Below are positions 51,661 through 52,061 of a stretch of DNA of 52,061 nt, piece after piece (within the stretch, counting starts at the first letter, position 1; every line of letters begins with the position of its first letter). Origin of the DNA: Prevotellaceae bacterium MN60 (GTDB lineage: Bacteria > Bacteroidota > Bacteroidia > Bacteroidales > Bacteroidaceae); NCBI GenBank assembly GCA_900199555.1, contig FZQZ01000016.1, forward strand, positions 1,885 through 53,945, read 5' to 3'. The notes beneath the pieces were generated by a model. It saw only the letters and a list, made by a program, of their open reading frames with translations, ran no database searches and had not been told where the DNA came from. The position numbers were made by a program, and so were the translations under genes.

Positions 51661-51766
51661 TGCACCCCAATAGTTGGACACATTGGCGCGTTTGTGCTGT
51701 CATTTACGTGCGATGCCTGTCGCAAATATCTGCGACAGCCATCGCAAATATTTGCGACGGCCGTCG
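51661..51766. repeat. IS3-like end remnant followed by three palindromes
   Basis: TGCACCCCAATAGTTGGACA at 51661 resembles the terminal inverted repeat of IS3-family elements, but no transposase is nearby. Palindromes follow: CTGTCGCA/TGCGACAG (51717-51738), TCGCAAATATTTGCGA (51742-51757, perfect) and CGACGGCCGTCG (51755-51766, perfect). The 578 bp stretch 51452-52029 contains only these, the 99 bp repeat and the promoter below. Confidence 0.5.
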
Positions 51767-51873
51767 AAAGTTACGAGATAGTTACTTTTGGAAGGTAAGA
51801 ATAACTGTTACGGATGACGAATACGACTAATATGGAACTTTCTGAAAAAGAGTGAATTATGCGCTATAAAAGC

Positions 51874-51904
51874 TTGCAAAGCGGGAAATAATATAGTACC
51901 TTTG
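51874..51904 (+). promoter_or_regulatory. Promoter for the gene at the right edge
   Basis: TTG (51874-51876), 20 nt, TACCTTTG (51897-51904). The leader to the ATG at 52030 would be about 120 nt and includes a 12-codon frame (51988-52026) that ends 3 bp before that ATG. Confidence 0.75.
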
Positions 51905-52029
51905 CATCGCTTTTTGGAGCAAAATGCGAGTTAGAATTAACATAAATTTTGATTTGTAAGAAATAACACAGGAATTGTTGTAGAATAATGAGATACATTA
52001 ATATTAAACCTTTAATAATAAAATAATCA

Positions 52030-52061
52030 ATGACAAACAATTACACTTTGAAAGGCGAGGC
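52030..52061 (+). CDS. Start of a gene cut by the window edge
   Basis: ATG at 52030 begins MTNNYTLKGEA and is open to the end of the window. It has a canonical promoter and an AT-rich leader. Too little is present to name it. Confidence 0.55.
   Translation, partial: MTNNYTLKGE

Noticed and set aside
51988..52026. A 12-codon leader peptide before the last gene
   Set aside because: The frame (MRYINIKPLIIK) is short and AT-rich, with no regulatory codons and no recognisable ribosome site. Noted only in the promoter entry.

Overview
The window looks like a chromosomal piece of a Prevotella-type member of the Bacteroidales. Evidence: promoters of the Bacteroidetes form (TTG/TTTG, 19-21 nt, TAnnTTTG) at many genes, a SusC/SusD (RagA/RagB) pair, BspA-type leucine-rich repeats, a split ExbB-ExbD-ExbD-TonB cluster, several exported TlpA-like thioredoxins with WASWCGPC or WATWCGPC sites, and a tRNA without an encoded CCA.

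Layout. 1-1800: the tail of a BspA-like protein, then a translationally coupled small acidic protein and RAYT-type HUH transposase followed by clustered hairpins. 1877-6304: an accessory block with an S24 (LexA-like) protein behind a probable operator, a small hypothetical, a large primase-helicase-like VirE_N/DUF3987 protein and a DUF5675 protein. 6306-9518: a TlpA-like protein and a repeat-domain lipoprotein, lying between two ~95 bp copies of one terminator-bearing repeat. 9522-18309 (minus): an apparent operon of zinc metalloprotease, SusC, SusD and a secreted protein, probably for peptide capture. 18376-24725 (minus): RlpA, GdhA, an esterase-like/phytase-family protein and an ATP-grasp protein with receiver-like domains. 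24828-27634: an alpha/beta hydrolase, a C1 peptidase-like lipoprotein and a second TlpA-like protein. 27825-28416: a 592 bp gene-free segment bounded by 49 bp inverted repeats. 28712-31154: ECF sigma factor, membrane anti-sigma candidate and exported orphan protein. 31228-37113: CysS, CoA-transferase, a 5'-nucleotidase split over two genes, a PorT-like barrel and a 55-residue ferredoxin. 37272-42738 (minus): TPR protein, PstS-like lipoprotein, TonB, ExbD, ExbD, ExbB. 42874-48006 (minus): aspartate aminotransferase, RibBA, LptF/G-type permease and a START-like protein. 48149-52061: tRNA-Met, a fucose-isomerase-fold protein, a third TlpA-like protein between two 99 bp repeats, and the first codons of a further gene.

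The most unusual signal is a set of repeats living inside genes. A palindromic element built from 8 bp GTACGGRG units occurs once between genes and three times inside unrelated genes (primase, DUF5675 protein, ATP-grasp protein). All three coding copies are read in the same phase, giving related peptides of the type GGTEVRGYENTSS...PPAS.EA.PRTP. In the DUF5675 and ATP-grasp proteins the insert appears to sit in a loop of an otherwise intact domain, and in the primase it sits in a linker. A second palindromic element (CCTCCCC type) also interrupts the primase gene in frame, and heptamer arrays lie in frame in a peptidase gene and in the RlpA leader. This resembles the Rickettsia palindromic elements in principle but differs in sequence and architecture.

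Limits: all domain names rest on reading motifs by eye. No database search, alignment or folding programme was run.
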